A stretch of 40,282 nt of DNA from Saksenaea vasiformis B4078. Its lineage: Eukaryota; Mucoromycota; Mucoromycetes; Mucorales; Saksenaeaceae. The notes beneath the pieces are model-generated. The model made no database searches. It was given only the letters and a program-made list of their open reading frames with translations, and was not told the origin of the DNA. The position numbers were made by a program, and so were the translations under genes. The DNA lies in contig JNDT01002280.1 in assembly GCA_000697055.1 (NCBI GenBank), positions 1 to 40,282 of the forward strand, given 5' to 3'. Shown one piece after another: positions 1 through 9,693 of the stretch; position 1 is the stretch's first letter; each line of letters starts with the position of its first letter.

Positions 1-1
1 A

Positions 2-700
2 CAATTGCTGGCGGCCTCGGAGACCGCACGCCAGGCACCTCAGGGCACTCTCCATGACCTGGCCACACGACCCCATTATGAATGGCAGGCTTCCCAACCT
101 CTGCGCGACCTTATGCCTACGTTGGACCGTGCCATCTTTGCCCAAACCCTATCGGACGACGAACGCAAAGCCATTGTAGATCGCTACCCTCCGCTTTCCG
201 GGCTCAAATATGCCCCTCCGTCTACTCTTCCTATGGCAGACAAACATTTCACCAAAGGTCAACGCCAGGAAGATAACTCCTTGCGCACCCTGCAATACGC
301 GACCTCAGGTATCCTACGCCCATTGGACGTTTTAGGACACGTTCTCTTGCCCCTTCTTCCTGCGGACCAGGTTGACCGCGTTTTTGCTATCCTTAACAAT
401 GCCCGTACTTTGGTTCTGCACGTGGCCGGGCAGGCTAATTCTATGCGCAACGCAATCGCATTGAGGGCGGTTAACCCCTCTTTTTCTCTTAATCTCGATG
501 ACAAGACCTACACGATGGACCTGGGCCGCTTCAAGGAAACTGTATCATCTAATGCGACGCTTCAGAAGACCATAAAGGAGGCTCGCCCTTCCGGCTACAA
601 CTACGGCTCTGGGAAATCATCGTCGTTTTTTCGAGGCGTCCCGCCGCTGGGAGGTGGCGGGCAAGCCGTCTACCAATCAAGCACCTATTGCGGCCAATGA
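2..700 (+). CDS. DIRS ORF1, gag-like protein (5'-partial)
   Basis: This is an open frame of at least 232 residues entering from the left window edge and ending at a TGA at 698-700. It contains the region seen in DIRS ORF1 proteins just before the RT ORF: a motif reading TVSSNATLQKTIKEARPSGY, followed by a basic and glycine-rich tail (KSSSFFRG...LGGGG). The presumed role is RNA or nucleoprotein packaging by analogy with Gag; no zinc knuckle is visible. The frame is intact as far as it can be seen. Family assignment rests on this motif and on the RT ORF directly downstream. Confidence 0.7.
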   Translation, partial: QLLAASETARQAPQGTLHDLATRPHYEWQASQPLRDLMPTLDRAIFAQTLSDDERKAIVDRYPPLSGLKYAPPSTLPMADKHFTKGQRQEDNSLRTLQYATSGILRPLDVLGHVLLPLLPADQVDRVFAILNNARTLVLHVAGQANSMRNAIALRAVNPSFSLNLDDKTYTMDLGRFKETVSSNATLQKTIKEARPSGYNYGSGKSSSFFRGVPPLGGGGQAVYQSSTYCGQ

Positions 701-810
701 CAGTTGCAACGCCATCGCCTCCAGAGTTCCAACAACCAGAACAATTCGGACAACTCAAACAGATCTTGGTCCAAGAACCCGTTCCGACAGTCTCAGACCA
801 ATGGGCATGA

Positions 811-2731
811 CTCCCAGTAGGGGGTCGACTCCAACGCTTCTCTCTCGCATGGCGACGCCTGACCGACAGTACATGGGTTCACTCGGTTATTTCCGAAGGT
901 TTTCGCCTGCACTTCCAAAAAAACCCACCTCTTTCAACAAGACAATTTGCTACTCAACCAAAATCGCCTCAACAGCGCCATTTACTTCACTACACTACTA
1001 CACAAACGCGCGATCGAGCCCGCAGATTCTACCCCTGGATTCACGAGTCCGATGTTTGTGATCGACAAGAAGAACGGGGGACACTGCCCAGTCTTCAATC
1101 TAAAAAACCTCAATCACTACGTGACAGCCCCCCCTTTTCGGATGGAGACATTACAACAGGTGATCCAGATATTGCATCCTCATGACTACCTTACCTCTGT
1201 AGATCTGTCCGACGCGTTTCTACACCTGCTAATCCATCGACACTCACGCAAGTACCTTCGCTTTCACTTCGAAGGTCAAACCTTCCAGTTTCGGACGACA
1301 CCTTTCGGACTATCAGTGGTTCCGTGGCTCTTCACGCGGATTACGAAGCCAGTGCTAGCCTGGGCACGGGCCCAAGGGATTCGCCTCACGGCATACCTGG
1401 ACGATTGGCTACTGATGGCCGAATCTTATTCCCAGGCCCTCCAGCACACCCGTCTAGTAGTCCACCAGTTCCAACGCTTGGGTTGGATACTGAACAAGGA
1501 CAAATCTCAACTCCAACCATCTCAGACGATCGAACACTTGGGATTCCGGCTGGACTCCCAGACGATGACTGCTCAACTGCCTGGCTCCAAGCTCCGGGAC
1601 CTTCGGCGCTCGATACAGATGCTTCTGCGGGACCCATGGACCACACCACGCAAGGTCCACAGTCTTACCATGCGATTGCGGGTGGCCACTTTGGCGATCT
1701 TCCCGGTGAATCTATACACCCAAGCTCTCATGAACTTCAAGAATGTTCAGGTTCGCTCTCACCACGACTGGGATCGCCTGCAACTTCTGCCACTGGATTG
1801 TCAGGAGGAACTCCATCTGTGGAATGACAATCTACACCTTTGGAACGGCCAATCTCTGCTCCAACAGGATCCACAACATACTCTGTATGTGGACGCAAGC
1901 GACGTCAGCTGGGGTGCCGTTCTGGGTCATCAACAAGCCCAGGGTTTTTGGGCGCATACGGAAACGACTCACTCGATCAATTGGAGGGAGCTGCGGGCAA
2001 TCCAACTCGCCTTGCAGACATTTCGCCACCTTCACCACACTGCGGTATGCATTCGCACGGACAACATAACAGCGTCGGCATACGTCAACAAGCAGGGTGG
2101 CACACGCTCGCAGACTCTACGTGCTCTGTCTCGGGAAATCTGGGAGATGTGCCTGAGTTGGTCGCTTCGCATTGAGGCACGACACATTCGGGGAGTCGAG
2201 AACGGTATGGCAGATCGAGCATCCAGACAGATACAGGGATCCGCTATGTGGCAACTTCAACCACGGACATTTCAACGATTCCAACAAATGTGGGAACCAC
2301 ACGACGTGGATCTGTTTGCGGACCGCACGACGAACTTACTTCCTCATTACATTGCTTGGAAACTGGACCCACAGGTGGTGGCGATTGACGCGATGAGTCT
2401 TTCCTGGCAATGCTTTCGTCACCCTTGGATCCATCCTCCATGGCCGATGATTCTTCGTTGCCTTCTGAAGATTCAGCGCGAGTGCATACAGGCGACAGTA
2501 GCGGTACCTTATTGGCCAACAGCGGTGTGGTTTCCACTGCTCCGTCAAATGTCACTGGAGCCGCCAGTCCTGTTGAGCCCTCGCCGACACATTCGCACAA
2601 CTTCTCCGTACACCAGCTCTCCTTGGACAAATCCCGCCTGGAGACTCTCCGTATGGAAGCTATCCGGGGACGCTTCTTGGGTCGCAGATACACGGACGAG
2701 GCTATCACCACCCTCTGTGCACCTCTTCTAG
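811..2731 (+). pseudogene. DIRS reverse transcriptase / RNase H ORF, frameshifted
   Basis: The reading starts in one frame (from about 811, motif GRLQRFSLAWRRLT, typical of the DIRS RT N-terminus) and must shift between about 947 and 1000 into the frame that stays open to 2731. RT landmarks are FVIDKKNGG, LKNLNHYV, SVDLSDAFLHLLI and the catalytic YLDD (near 1400). RNase H follows with YVDASDVSWGAVL, WRELRAI, RTDN and ADRASR. The tail has the DVDLFAD...W..DP...DAMSLSW block found after RNase H in DIRS elements. The product would copy the element's RNA; the frameshift makes this copy probably inactive. Confidence 0.85.
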
Positions 2732-3026
2732 CTCGTTCCCGCACCAACAAATCATATCTGGGGGGTCAATATCGCTTCCTGAGTTGGGCCCACCACCATC
2801 AACTCGACGTCAACAACTTTTCAGCATCGGATCTCATCAATTTCTTGGTCGCAGCGTATCACGACGGTTACAGTGTGGCCATTCTGAAGGTCTTTCGTTC
2901 AGGCATCCTTCGTTTTCATGTAGAGGGCGACAAGCTTCGCGCTGCTACAGATATCGGTGAACTCTTACGTCGTCTGACGCGAGACGCTGCTCCTCGTACG
3001 CTCACTCAGCCGCCCATCGACATTAC
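2410..3026 (+). pseudogene. DIRS tyrosine recombinase, truncated
   Basis: This frame overlaps the end of the RT ORF by about 320 bp, as usual for DIRS. From about 2620 the protein has the helical core-binding (SAM-like) region of tyrosine recombinases (YLGGQYRFLSWAHHH, DLINFLVAAY, LKVFRSGILRFH) and ends at QPPIDIT, where the hAT terminus begins. The catalytic domain with the Arg, His and Tyr residues is missing, so this copy could not integrate. The open frame runs on to 3120, but residues after 3026 come from the transposon terminus. Confidence 0.82.
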
Positions 3027-3120
3027 TAGGGGTCGGCAAAATATTCGAATATTCATATTCGTTCGTACATATTCGTATTCGAATGAATATGAATATGTTT
3101 TTTTGTATTCGAATCAGTAA

Positions 3121-4110
3121 TGAATATTCGTAAGTGTATTCGAATCACTGTTAATAATATTCGAATATTCGCTTGAGAGCAATTAGCTTACTAATCGTTA
3201 ACATGATTCTTTCTGCAATGTCAAAAAAAAAACTGCAATGGAAGCGTAGTTATGAAGAATATAAGTTCGTTGCCTTCCTTGATATTTCACTTAAAAAAAG
3301 AACGAAGGAAAGAAAGAAAGAAAACGAAATGGGGAAGATTCCCTTTCTGCTCTAACGACCAAGACGATGTTGCATGCAACGAATTAGTAATTAATCGAAA
3401 TATTACAAGATGTAGCAATGGTAGCATTTACCATAAGCATTTGATAAGAGATTCAAAAAAAAATAAAATAAAAAGAAGTGAAGGTAACATTCGTGTTTAT
3501 TTCGAAAATGTGCAACGCTAGAAGTCAAAGAGATGCTCGTGCCCGTATGTATGTTTTTTAATGATAAAGGAGCTGTTAATTGTGCAATGCAGAAAAGAAG
3601 TCTACGATTGACGTGATTCCCGGCAAGATGGTTGAGTGAACCGCGAGAGTTTAGATAATGCGGAAATTTCTGCGAGGCCTACTGAGGCTGATGGTGACTA
3701 CCTTTTTAGAAACGTCTGCCTCTGCTTCTGTACTACACGTATAGTAACTGTTTTATTAAACTCGTAACGGTTGCATCCTTTTTTTTTTTTTTTTTTTGCG
3801 CTATCGTAGCGTACACGTCAGGTAAGTATTCATCAATCCATCTACAAAGATAATGACGCCTTGCCAGTATCTGCCGTGAATGATTTGATTGGCTGATCAT
3901 AAATTATGTCTTTCAAAAAAGATGCTATTACGTGATTTTATGCGAGAACAATGACAGATCAACATCGATCACATAATAGCAGTCCTTTCTGATAGATCAA
4001 TGATCTCTGCTTTGCGAGGGTATATGACACGCTCATCTTATATCATTGCGCAATTACCAGTAGATCTAAGGAATATCACGCAACAGCATCAACAGATCGT
4101 TGATTTCTCT
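3121..4110 (+). other. hAT-1 left subterminal region and promoter, no gene
   Basis: About 1 kb between the left end and the transposase holds palindromic ATTCGAAT words up to 3175, A-rich runs near 3220-3320 and 3450-3480, and a poly-T tract near 3779-3797. A TATA-like GTATAAATAG lies at 4114-4123, directly before an ATG at 4125. I see no coding region on either strand. Confidence 0.5.
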
Positions 4111-4124
4111 GCAGTATAAATAGC

Positions 4125-6484
4125 ATGGATAAATCACGGCCAGGAAAGTCATCTTGTTTATTTACTACAATATTTTGATCATATCTGACGTACCTGAATC
4201 CTCTGCCTCTGCACAAAAGCGTCCTGCCGAATTTCTGCCAGAAGATACTCCCGTAAGTGCATTAGCAAGTAATTGTAACTGTTATCTAATGGATATAACT
4301 AGGAACACTCAATGGACTTCTCCTGCAGTTCCTCAACCCCTGTGATGATCCACTTGCGTTCTGACATTTCGATGCTCCAGGATGATGATTTTCCTGATGG
4401 CGAATCATTTGACGGCAGCAGCCAGGCTATTAGGCCCTCCGATTCCACTGGTAGAACGGTGAAGCGTTCGAAGTCAAAAATGAGTTAGGTCTACGATAAC
4501 GACTGGGTAGAAGTACAGAAGGATCCTTTGACTGGCACCGATTATTTCTACTGCCAGTATCCGTTATCCTCAGGTCGTGTCTGTGGTCTCAAGTACAAGA
4601 AAATTGGCTCCACCACAAGTAACATCATCAACCATTTGAAGAAGGCGCACAAGCTGGATGAAACAATGAAGAAGTCCAATGTGCACTCTGCTACGAACCT
4701 GATCATGGATAACTTTGTGGTTTCTGGCCAGTTGAAGAAGGGGCAGTTCTCTCAAGTTGCATTTCGACAGGCTCTCCTCAACTATGTGGTCTCATCATCC
4801 TCGCCATTTACCATCGTCAAAAATGCTGATTTTCAAAGACTGCTCAACCTTGCCCAGTCTGCGCCTAGTGATGCCCAGGTTCTACTCCCAAGTTCGAGAA
4901 CTGTTAGTCGCGATCTTGCGCAGGCGTATCATCTCTACCGCTCCCAAATCGCAAATTTACTCCAGAAGCAGCCTTACGTCTCCTATACGCTCGATGCTTG
5001 GACTAGTGAATGGAGAGACGCGTTTCTTGGCGTTACGGCACACTGGATCGATGAAACCTGGAAACAAAGATCAGTAACCATCGGTTTCGAGCCGCTATCC
5101 GGTCCTCACACTGCGAAAAACATGGCGGCCGTTTTTGTCGACTAGCTTGAGGGTATGCAACTCTCAAGTAAAGAGTTTTATATCACCACGGACAACGCCT
5201 CGAATATGGTTGCCATGGTTCGTTGCATTGAAGAAGCACTGTCAGCGGAAGTGTTCAGTGCTAAATCCAACCGTATTCTATGCATTGCGCATGTAATGAA
5301 CCTCGCGGTCCAGGTGATGCTCCAGGACGGTATTAATGCTGCAGCCCCAAGCGACGAATCCTATGAGGTGGACGAGACCGAGGTGGACAATCGTCAAAGA
5401 AACCACCCTGGTAAGTAGTATGGGATCGAGTCAATATCTTGACATACTTACGTTTTGTTCAGGGGCAATATTGCGTCGCTTCCGCACAGGTGTCAACAAG
5501 ATCCGTTCTTCGCCTCAACGGCTGGAACATTACCGTAATTGTTGCAAAGCGATCCAAAAAACTGCCATGCCGACCGAAACCGATGAAAGCGAGCAACGAC
5601 CGAAAGAACTTGTTCTTGACGTCAGAACTCGCTGGAATTCCACATACGCGATGATAGCTCGTGGTCTCGAAATGCGCCGTAGTTACAACATGACGTGCGG
5701 TGGTATCCCGGAACTGGAGGCGTATATCCTGAACCAAAGTGACTGGCAAGTCCTCCAGCAGCTTCACACGGTCTTGGAGCCATTTGCCCAACTCACGAAC
5801 CTCCTCTCGGGTAACGAATATCCATCCCTTTCGAGTACCATCATCGGATACAACGTGCTTCTTGACCACCTAGAAGCATATCGCGAAAATGACGGCTTGG
5901 TAAGAGCAAGTACCATATACAATATCAGTCTAACAAATATCTTCGAATAGAGATACCCCGAGCTATCGTATGCAACGGAGATGGCACAGCAAAAGCTCCA
6001 ACAATATTACGCACATACGGATGGGCCAGTCTACGCAATCGAAACCGCCATGGTCCCACGTGCCAAATTTCGCTGGTGGAAAAATCAGGAGTGGGAAGAG
6101 GAGTGGATTGCGTTGTCGACTTCGTGCGTTACTGAAGCGTGGGAGGAAGGTTTTCGGACCACACAACAATCGCTCGCTGCACAAAAACCCGGTTTCCATC
6201 TGTTTCAAAGTCGGCCCCGTGAGGATCAACTTACGGAATATGTGAACGAAACGCCCGCAGATGAGGACACGGCGGTGTTGGAGTACTGGCAGAACCGCAG
6301 CCGCCAGTGGCCCCAGCTCGCAAATATGGCTCGCACGTACTTGTCCATTCCGGCATCATCAGCACCTTCCGAGCGTTGTTTCTCGCGAGCCAAATTTTTT
6401 ATACCCTTTCAACGCAACAAGATGAAGCCGGAGACATTGCTACAGAGTGTGCTTGTTCAGTCATGGCTGATGATTTTAGAGTAG
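4125..6484 (+). pseudogene. hAT transposase, spliced, with two in-frame TAG codons
   Basis: Exons join in frame as (start unresolved, ATG 4125 or a frame open from 4154)-4252, 4303-5410, 5463-5899 and 5951-6484. Introns of 50-52 bp have GTAAG donors and AG acceptors. Exon 2 encodes a BED-type zinc finger (about 4548-4655: YCQYP...CGLKYKK...HLKKAH). The catalytic core shows DAWTSEW, TTDNASNM and an SGNEYPSLS block holding the likely third acidic residue, with VRTRWNSTY between. The C-terminal hAT dimerisation region is YLSIPASSAPSERCFSRA. In-frame TAG codons at 4486-4488 and 5143-5145 probably replace Trp (TGG). Otherwise the frame is well kept. Confidence 0.87.
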
Positions 6485-6999
6485 ACCTGTCTCTTTCTCT
6501 GCTCCTTTTTTTTTCTCACTGCCATCTTTTTTTCTCACTGCCGTCTTTTTTACCTACCGTCTTTTTTACTGCCTTTTTTTTTTTTTTACTGTCCTTTTTT
6601 TTAAGTGCCATTCTTTTTTTTTTTTTGCTGATCCTTTCTCTTTTTCAGTGCTGTTCTTTATTTTAGTGCCGTTCTTTTTTGTTACCATTTTGTCTTCTTA
6701 CAATAAACATTGCAATTATGCTAATTATCTTGAACAATGCGACTTCTGAAATGAGTTTGGCAATTATAGTGCACTCATGGCTGCCTGTCTTTATATTTTT
6801 GCTGAATTTGTATGCCGAGATTGTGATGATTAATAGAACTTAGAACTCAACGAATCATGTTATGATCTCGCATACGAATAAATGAACGAATACGAATATT
6901 CTTAAAAATATTCGAATGAATACAATATATTCTTACTTTGGACGAACGAATATGAATATCCTACTAAATATTCGAATATATTCGTTCGTGCCGATCTCT
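6485..6999 (+). other. hAT-1 3' region: T-rich repeat and right subterminal repeats
   Basis: After the transposase stop, 6490-6690 is a degenerate polypyrimidine tract made of units like CTTTTTTACTGCC. An AATAAA at 6702-6707 could serve polyadenylation. From about 6870 the ATTCG/CGAAT words resume and lead into the right terminal inverted repeat. No coding region is evident. Confidence 0.55.
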
Positions 7000-7001
7000 A
7001 C

Positions 7002-7267
7002 TGTCTGACTAATCACTGTGTCTATGCTAAGATCGTAATCATCGTAATTGTCTTGTCGCACTAATCAAAAGATAGGAAATGTCGGAGGGTACCTTAAGAT
7101 CATGACAGAATCCTATTATCTTTAGATTGTAGCTATCCGTTGTTAGATGTCTGAATAGATGAGGTTTATCTGTGGATGAAGTGCCGATGGTATGAGAAAC
7201 TCAATAAAGATCGTTTAGACTTAGTGGATGAAATATGTGTAATGATAATGATATGTCAAATACGACA
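7002..7267 (-). repeat. Ty3-E LTR fragment (outer half)
   Basis: These 266 bp match 32141-32406 and 18238-18489 base for base over most of their length. Comparison with the complete copy at 31876-32406 shows this is the outer half of a Ty3-E LTR; read on the minus strand it begins TGTCGTATTTGACATATC at 7267. The inner half is missing: the sequence starts next to the hAT-1 terminus, close to the point where LTR family C is inserted in the 3' LTR of Ty3-E. Confidence 0.85.
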
Positions 7268-7372
7268 GCGCCTAATCAGTATTCTCTTGATCTAGCGCTG
7301 TTGTATTACCCATGCCGTGAGATGTCTGTTGGTGTCGAGATGGATAACGAGAGAATTCGTGAGACTCGAGTT
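7268..7372. other. Unassigned 105 bp between LTR fragment and MULE end
   Basis: This is unique sequence by eye. It is neither obvious MULE terminus nor recognisable Ty3-D integrase, although Ty3-D would be expected on this side if the MULE insertion were simple. It was probably joined here by a deletion or rearrangement. Confidence 0.3.
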
Positions 7373-7525
7373 GGGAATTGCTACGGACAAAAACTTAATC
7401 CTTGGGGACAAAAACCTTTTTCAAGTACCGATGACCATTTTTGTTTCATTGCTTGCCATTTTTGGTAGTTACTACTCTCACCATCCACTGCGGACAAAAA
7501 CCTTTCACTTGCGGACAAAAACCAA
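7373..7525 (+). repeat. MULE left terminal inverted repeat with paired GGACAAAAAC sites
   Basis: The outer about 70 bp match the right end in inverted orientation. The word GGACAAAAAC occurs at 7385, 7406, 7492 and 7513, that is, two pairs each spaced 21 bp start to start. The right end has one pair with the same 21-bp spacing. Equal spacing at both ends suggests transposase binding sites on one face of the DNA helix; that role is inferred. Confidence 0.7.
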
Positions 7526-7639
7526 ATTATCTGATGGACGCAGGCAATACACAACTATTGAGCGAGTATTACAAATTAGTTTATTGGAAACATTCAATGA
7601 TAAATATTGTCGAGGGCCATCTACTTAGGCTCTATCATG

Positions 7640-7775
7640 ATTTATTCGAACTATACGTAGACCTGCTCTTGGTATATTCGAATTACATAACTATAGGCTG
7701 GGTCGTAATGTATTCGAATACATGTAGACTGGGTCATGACGCGTTAGAATACATGCGAATAATGTTCATTTTATT
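7640..7775 (+). repeat. MULE subterminal ATTCGAA repeats
   Basis: There are three or four degenerate units of about 35 bp, each containing ATTCGAA or a variant followed by a TAGRCTGGGTC-like word (near 7645, 7677, 7713 and 7746). They lie inside the left end and outside any recognised exon. They may be further protein-binding repeats. Confidence 0.4.
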
Positions 7776-8002
7776 CAGAATTTGCTAATACGCAGTAATG
7801 CTGGGGGTACGCCTGTAACATACAGTAGCGTGGCAAAATTCTATTTGAATAAGACTGCTATCACTTTGAAATTCTGTTTGCAATTTATATTACTCAATTT
7901 GCAATCATGAACTCTTATTTTGATTTTTAGCATATAATTTTCATGCTGTACGCTTTTGTTGAAAGTTCAATGTAATTTGTTAATTAATATTTAAAACTAT
8001 AG

Positions 8003-8706
8003 ACGATCAAGCTGCCCTCACTGTTCAAAGACATTCATGAACAATAGTGCATGTAACCTCCATATTCGCAGGAAACATGATCCCAATCTTGCTGCTGGAA
8101 AGCCCAGTCCAAAGCCAAAGGCAATAATGGACTGTATCGCGTCCCAAGAAAAGGCATTGGAGAGAGCGCGCACATACTATCAAGCAAATGCTTCATCAAT
8201 CCAGAGCTGAAGACATCTAGATTGACAGATTAACACTCGCTCTCACATTCTTAAAGAGCTATCAGGTAAAAAAATTACAGTTGATGCTTTATACATGAGA
8301 ATGGTGTGCAATATTTCGAGTCTGCTAAGCCAGCTGGTGCAAAAACATCAGTTTCCAAAGGATCTCAGGTAATAGTTGAACACCATGGTGATAATGACAT
8401 TTTCTAATTGACACCGTATTTAGATACAAGATAATCCATTACATATATGACGTTATCTTTGATACTGACGTTCCTGAGGACCAGTGGAGGGAGGAGCGAG
8501 AAGCCTGGAATAGTTTGCATGTGGAAGACAAGGCAGATGCAAGTATATCCTGCTTGCACATTTTGGATCTGCCTACTGCGAAAGCAGCTATCACAAGGCT
8601 GACGTCTATGTACACAGCCATCGAAGCCTTCGAGTCTGAGAAGGAAGCTAGTTCTATTGCCAAGGATGTGTGTGAGGACAACGGTAATAGCAGCAAGAAT
8701 GAATAA
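8003..8706 (+). pseudogene. MULE-borne C2H2 zinc-finger protein gene
   Basis: It is read on the strand opposite the transposase. The exon from 8003 (after acceptor AG 8001-8002) encodes CPHCSKTF...LHIRRKH, a C2H2 finger with spacing C-x2-C-x12-H-x4-H, then a lysine/proline-rich linker. The frame continues through TGA at 8208-8210 and 8223-8225, where arginine (CGA) would restore a normal sequence, to a donor at 8369. An intron 8369-8423 leads to a second exon ending at TAA 8704-8706 with a helical, acidic C-terminus (DQWREEREAWN, EAFESEKEASS). Upstream exons were not resolved. Function is unknown; as a DNA-binding accessory protein of the transposon it would be plausible. Confidence 0.65.
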
Positions 8707-9008
8707 ATGACAATGTCTCTAGAAACCATTAATGAGTAGATGTATTTCAATAGTCAGAGCGATAGCAGCATTCTTCACAAATTAATGTAAGGCCAGTTAC
8801 GAGATGCACAGAAAAGTCATTGTTGGTTCTGCATATACATTGCCCTTAGTGAAGAAAACCTTTGTACTAGAGAGAGAGGCATTAAACAGATGTCCAAGAC
8901 TACTGAAAAGCAGCGGTAGGAATGTCTTACTTATAAGTCTAAAATACATTTATTTCATATCTAGTCTAATTGAATTGGATTATTGCTGTTGCTTTCTCTT
9001 TTAACTTT
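8707..9008. other. Interval between the convergent MULE genes
   Basis: This holds the 3' ends of the two convergent genes. A short plus-strand frame from 8804 with a possible donor at about 8915 can be drawn, but its continuation overlaps the OTU coding region on the other strand, so I do not accept it. Nothing else is seen. Confidence 0.4.
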
Positions 9009-9693
9009 TCAGATGGAAAGGTGATGGTTCCAGAAGCTCCTGACTTTGTCATCCAATCCAAGTCTTGCACATACTTCTTTGTGCTTGTAGTGTATGGGGG
9101 GCCATGTCATCTTCCTACTGCACTTCATAACTACTGTAGTCCAATGGTTCCCACAGACAAAGTGCATCACCAATGGTACTGGTGGTTTTCTTGCGTCTGC
9201 AGGTCCCTTGTATGGAAGATATAACGTCAGAGGATGGACGTATACTTCTTGCAGTCCTTCTTCCATTGCCATTGCGTGTTTTCCTGCATCAGAAAACACC
9301 ACAATTGGTACGCCAAATGTATCACAAGCCAACTGAACGCAGATACTGGCATCAAACCAGTATTCGTATGGGCAGCCTGGATTTGAATAGACTTCTGAGG
9401 CGTCCAGATTATGTCCGTAAGAAACTATTTTTCACAGCTCATCAACAGGATAGCTAAAACAGCTTCTATAGATCTCGATGTTGCTGTCAAATTCTTTGAG
9501 CATTTCCTTTTTGATGGCCAGGAATTCATTCTCATCGCCTTTTAGTAGCAATGTGAGAACACGAAATCTACAGTAACCATCACCACGAACGTCTATCATA
9601 TTGATATAGTTGTCCCAGGGGATAGCTTCATCAACATCAAAGTGTGATTCGACTATTGCATCCTCAACTTCAAGTTCCATATCTATGCGTTGT
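9009..9693 (-). other. OTU cysteine-protease domain (C-terminal exon of the MULE gene)
   Basis: OTU proteases remove ubiquitin or related modifiers using a Cys in a D-G-x-C motif and a C-terminal His. Here DGYC is present near 9590, followed by LLKGDENEFLAIKKEML, which matches the usual helix after the active site. The C-terminal block LVMHFVCGNHWTTVV supplies the candidate His. Between them lie GYPYEYWFDASICVQLAC-like residues (WxxxxxxxxLA) typical of OTU folds. A single TGA at 9432-9434 interrupts it. Catalytic residues are kept, so the parental protein was probably an active protease; this copy is not. Confidence 0.75.

Larger units (their letters stand above)
1..3026 (+). mobile_element. 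DIRS-type tyrosine-recombinase retrotransposon, 5' portion
   Basis: Three overlapping reading frames follow the order of DIRS elements: a gag-like ORF1, an RT/RNase H ORF with the DIRS-specific C-terminal region, and the N-terminal part of a tyrosine recombinase in a third frame. The left end lies outside the window. The right end stops abruptly at a hAT terminus at 3027, before the recombinase catalytic domain, and I could not find the continuation on the far side of the hAT. Local base composition is clearly more GC-rich than the rest of the window, so this insertion looks younger or less mutated than its neighbours. Confidence 0.88.
3027..7000 (+). mobile_element. hAT DNA transposon (hAT-1)
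   Basis: The element is 3974 bp. The left end reads TAGGGGTCGGCA; the right end in reverse complement reads TAGAGATCGGCA, a 12-bp imperfect terminal inverted repeat of hAT type. Both subterminal regions (3040-3175 and 6885-6985) are dense in ATTCG/CGAAT words. It carries one transposase gene. The expected 8-bp target duplication is not seen: the left flank is GACATTAC (3019-3026), the right flank CTGTCTGA (7001-7008). The right end directly abuts a fragment of another element's LTR, so the flank has been rearranged. Confidence 0.85.

Noticed and set aside
7268..7372. Remainder of the Ty3-D integrase on the far side of the MULE
   Set aside because: One minus-strand frame gives NSL and WV at roughly the expected places, but identity is too low and spacing needs a gap; the match could be chance.
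8804..9224. Third MULE gene on the plus strand with an intron at about 8915-9013
   Set aside because: The second exon lies over the conserved OTU coding sequence on the other strand, and its translation shows no family motif.
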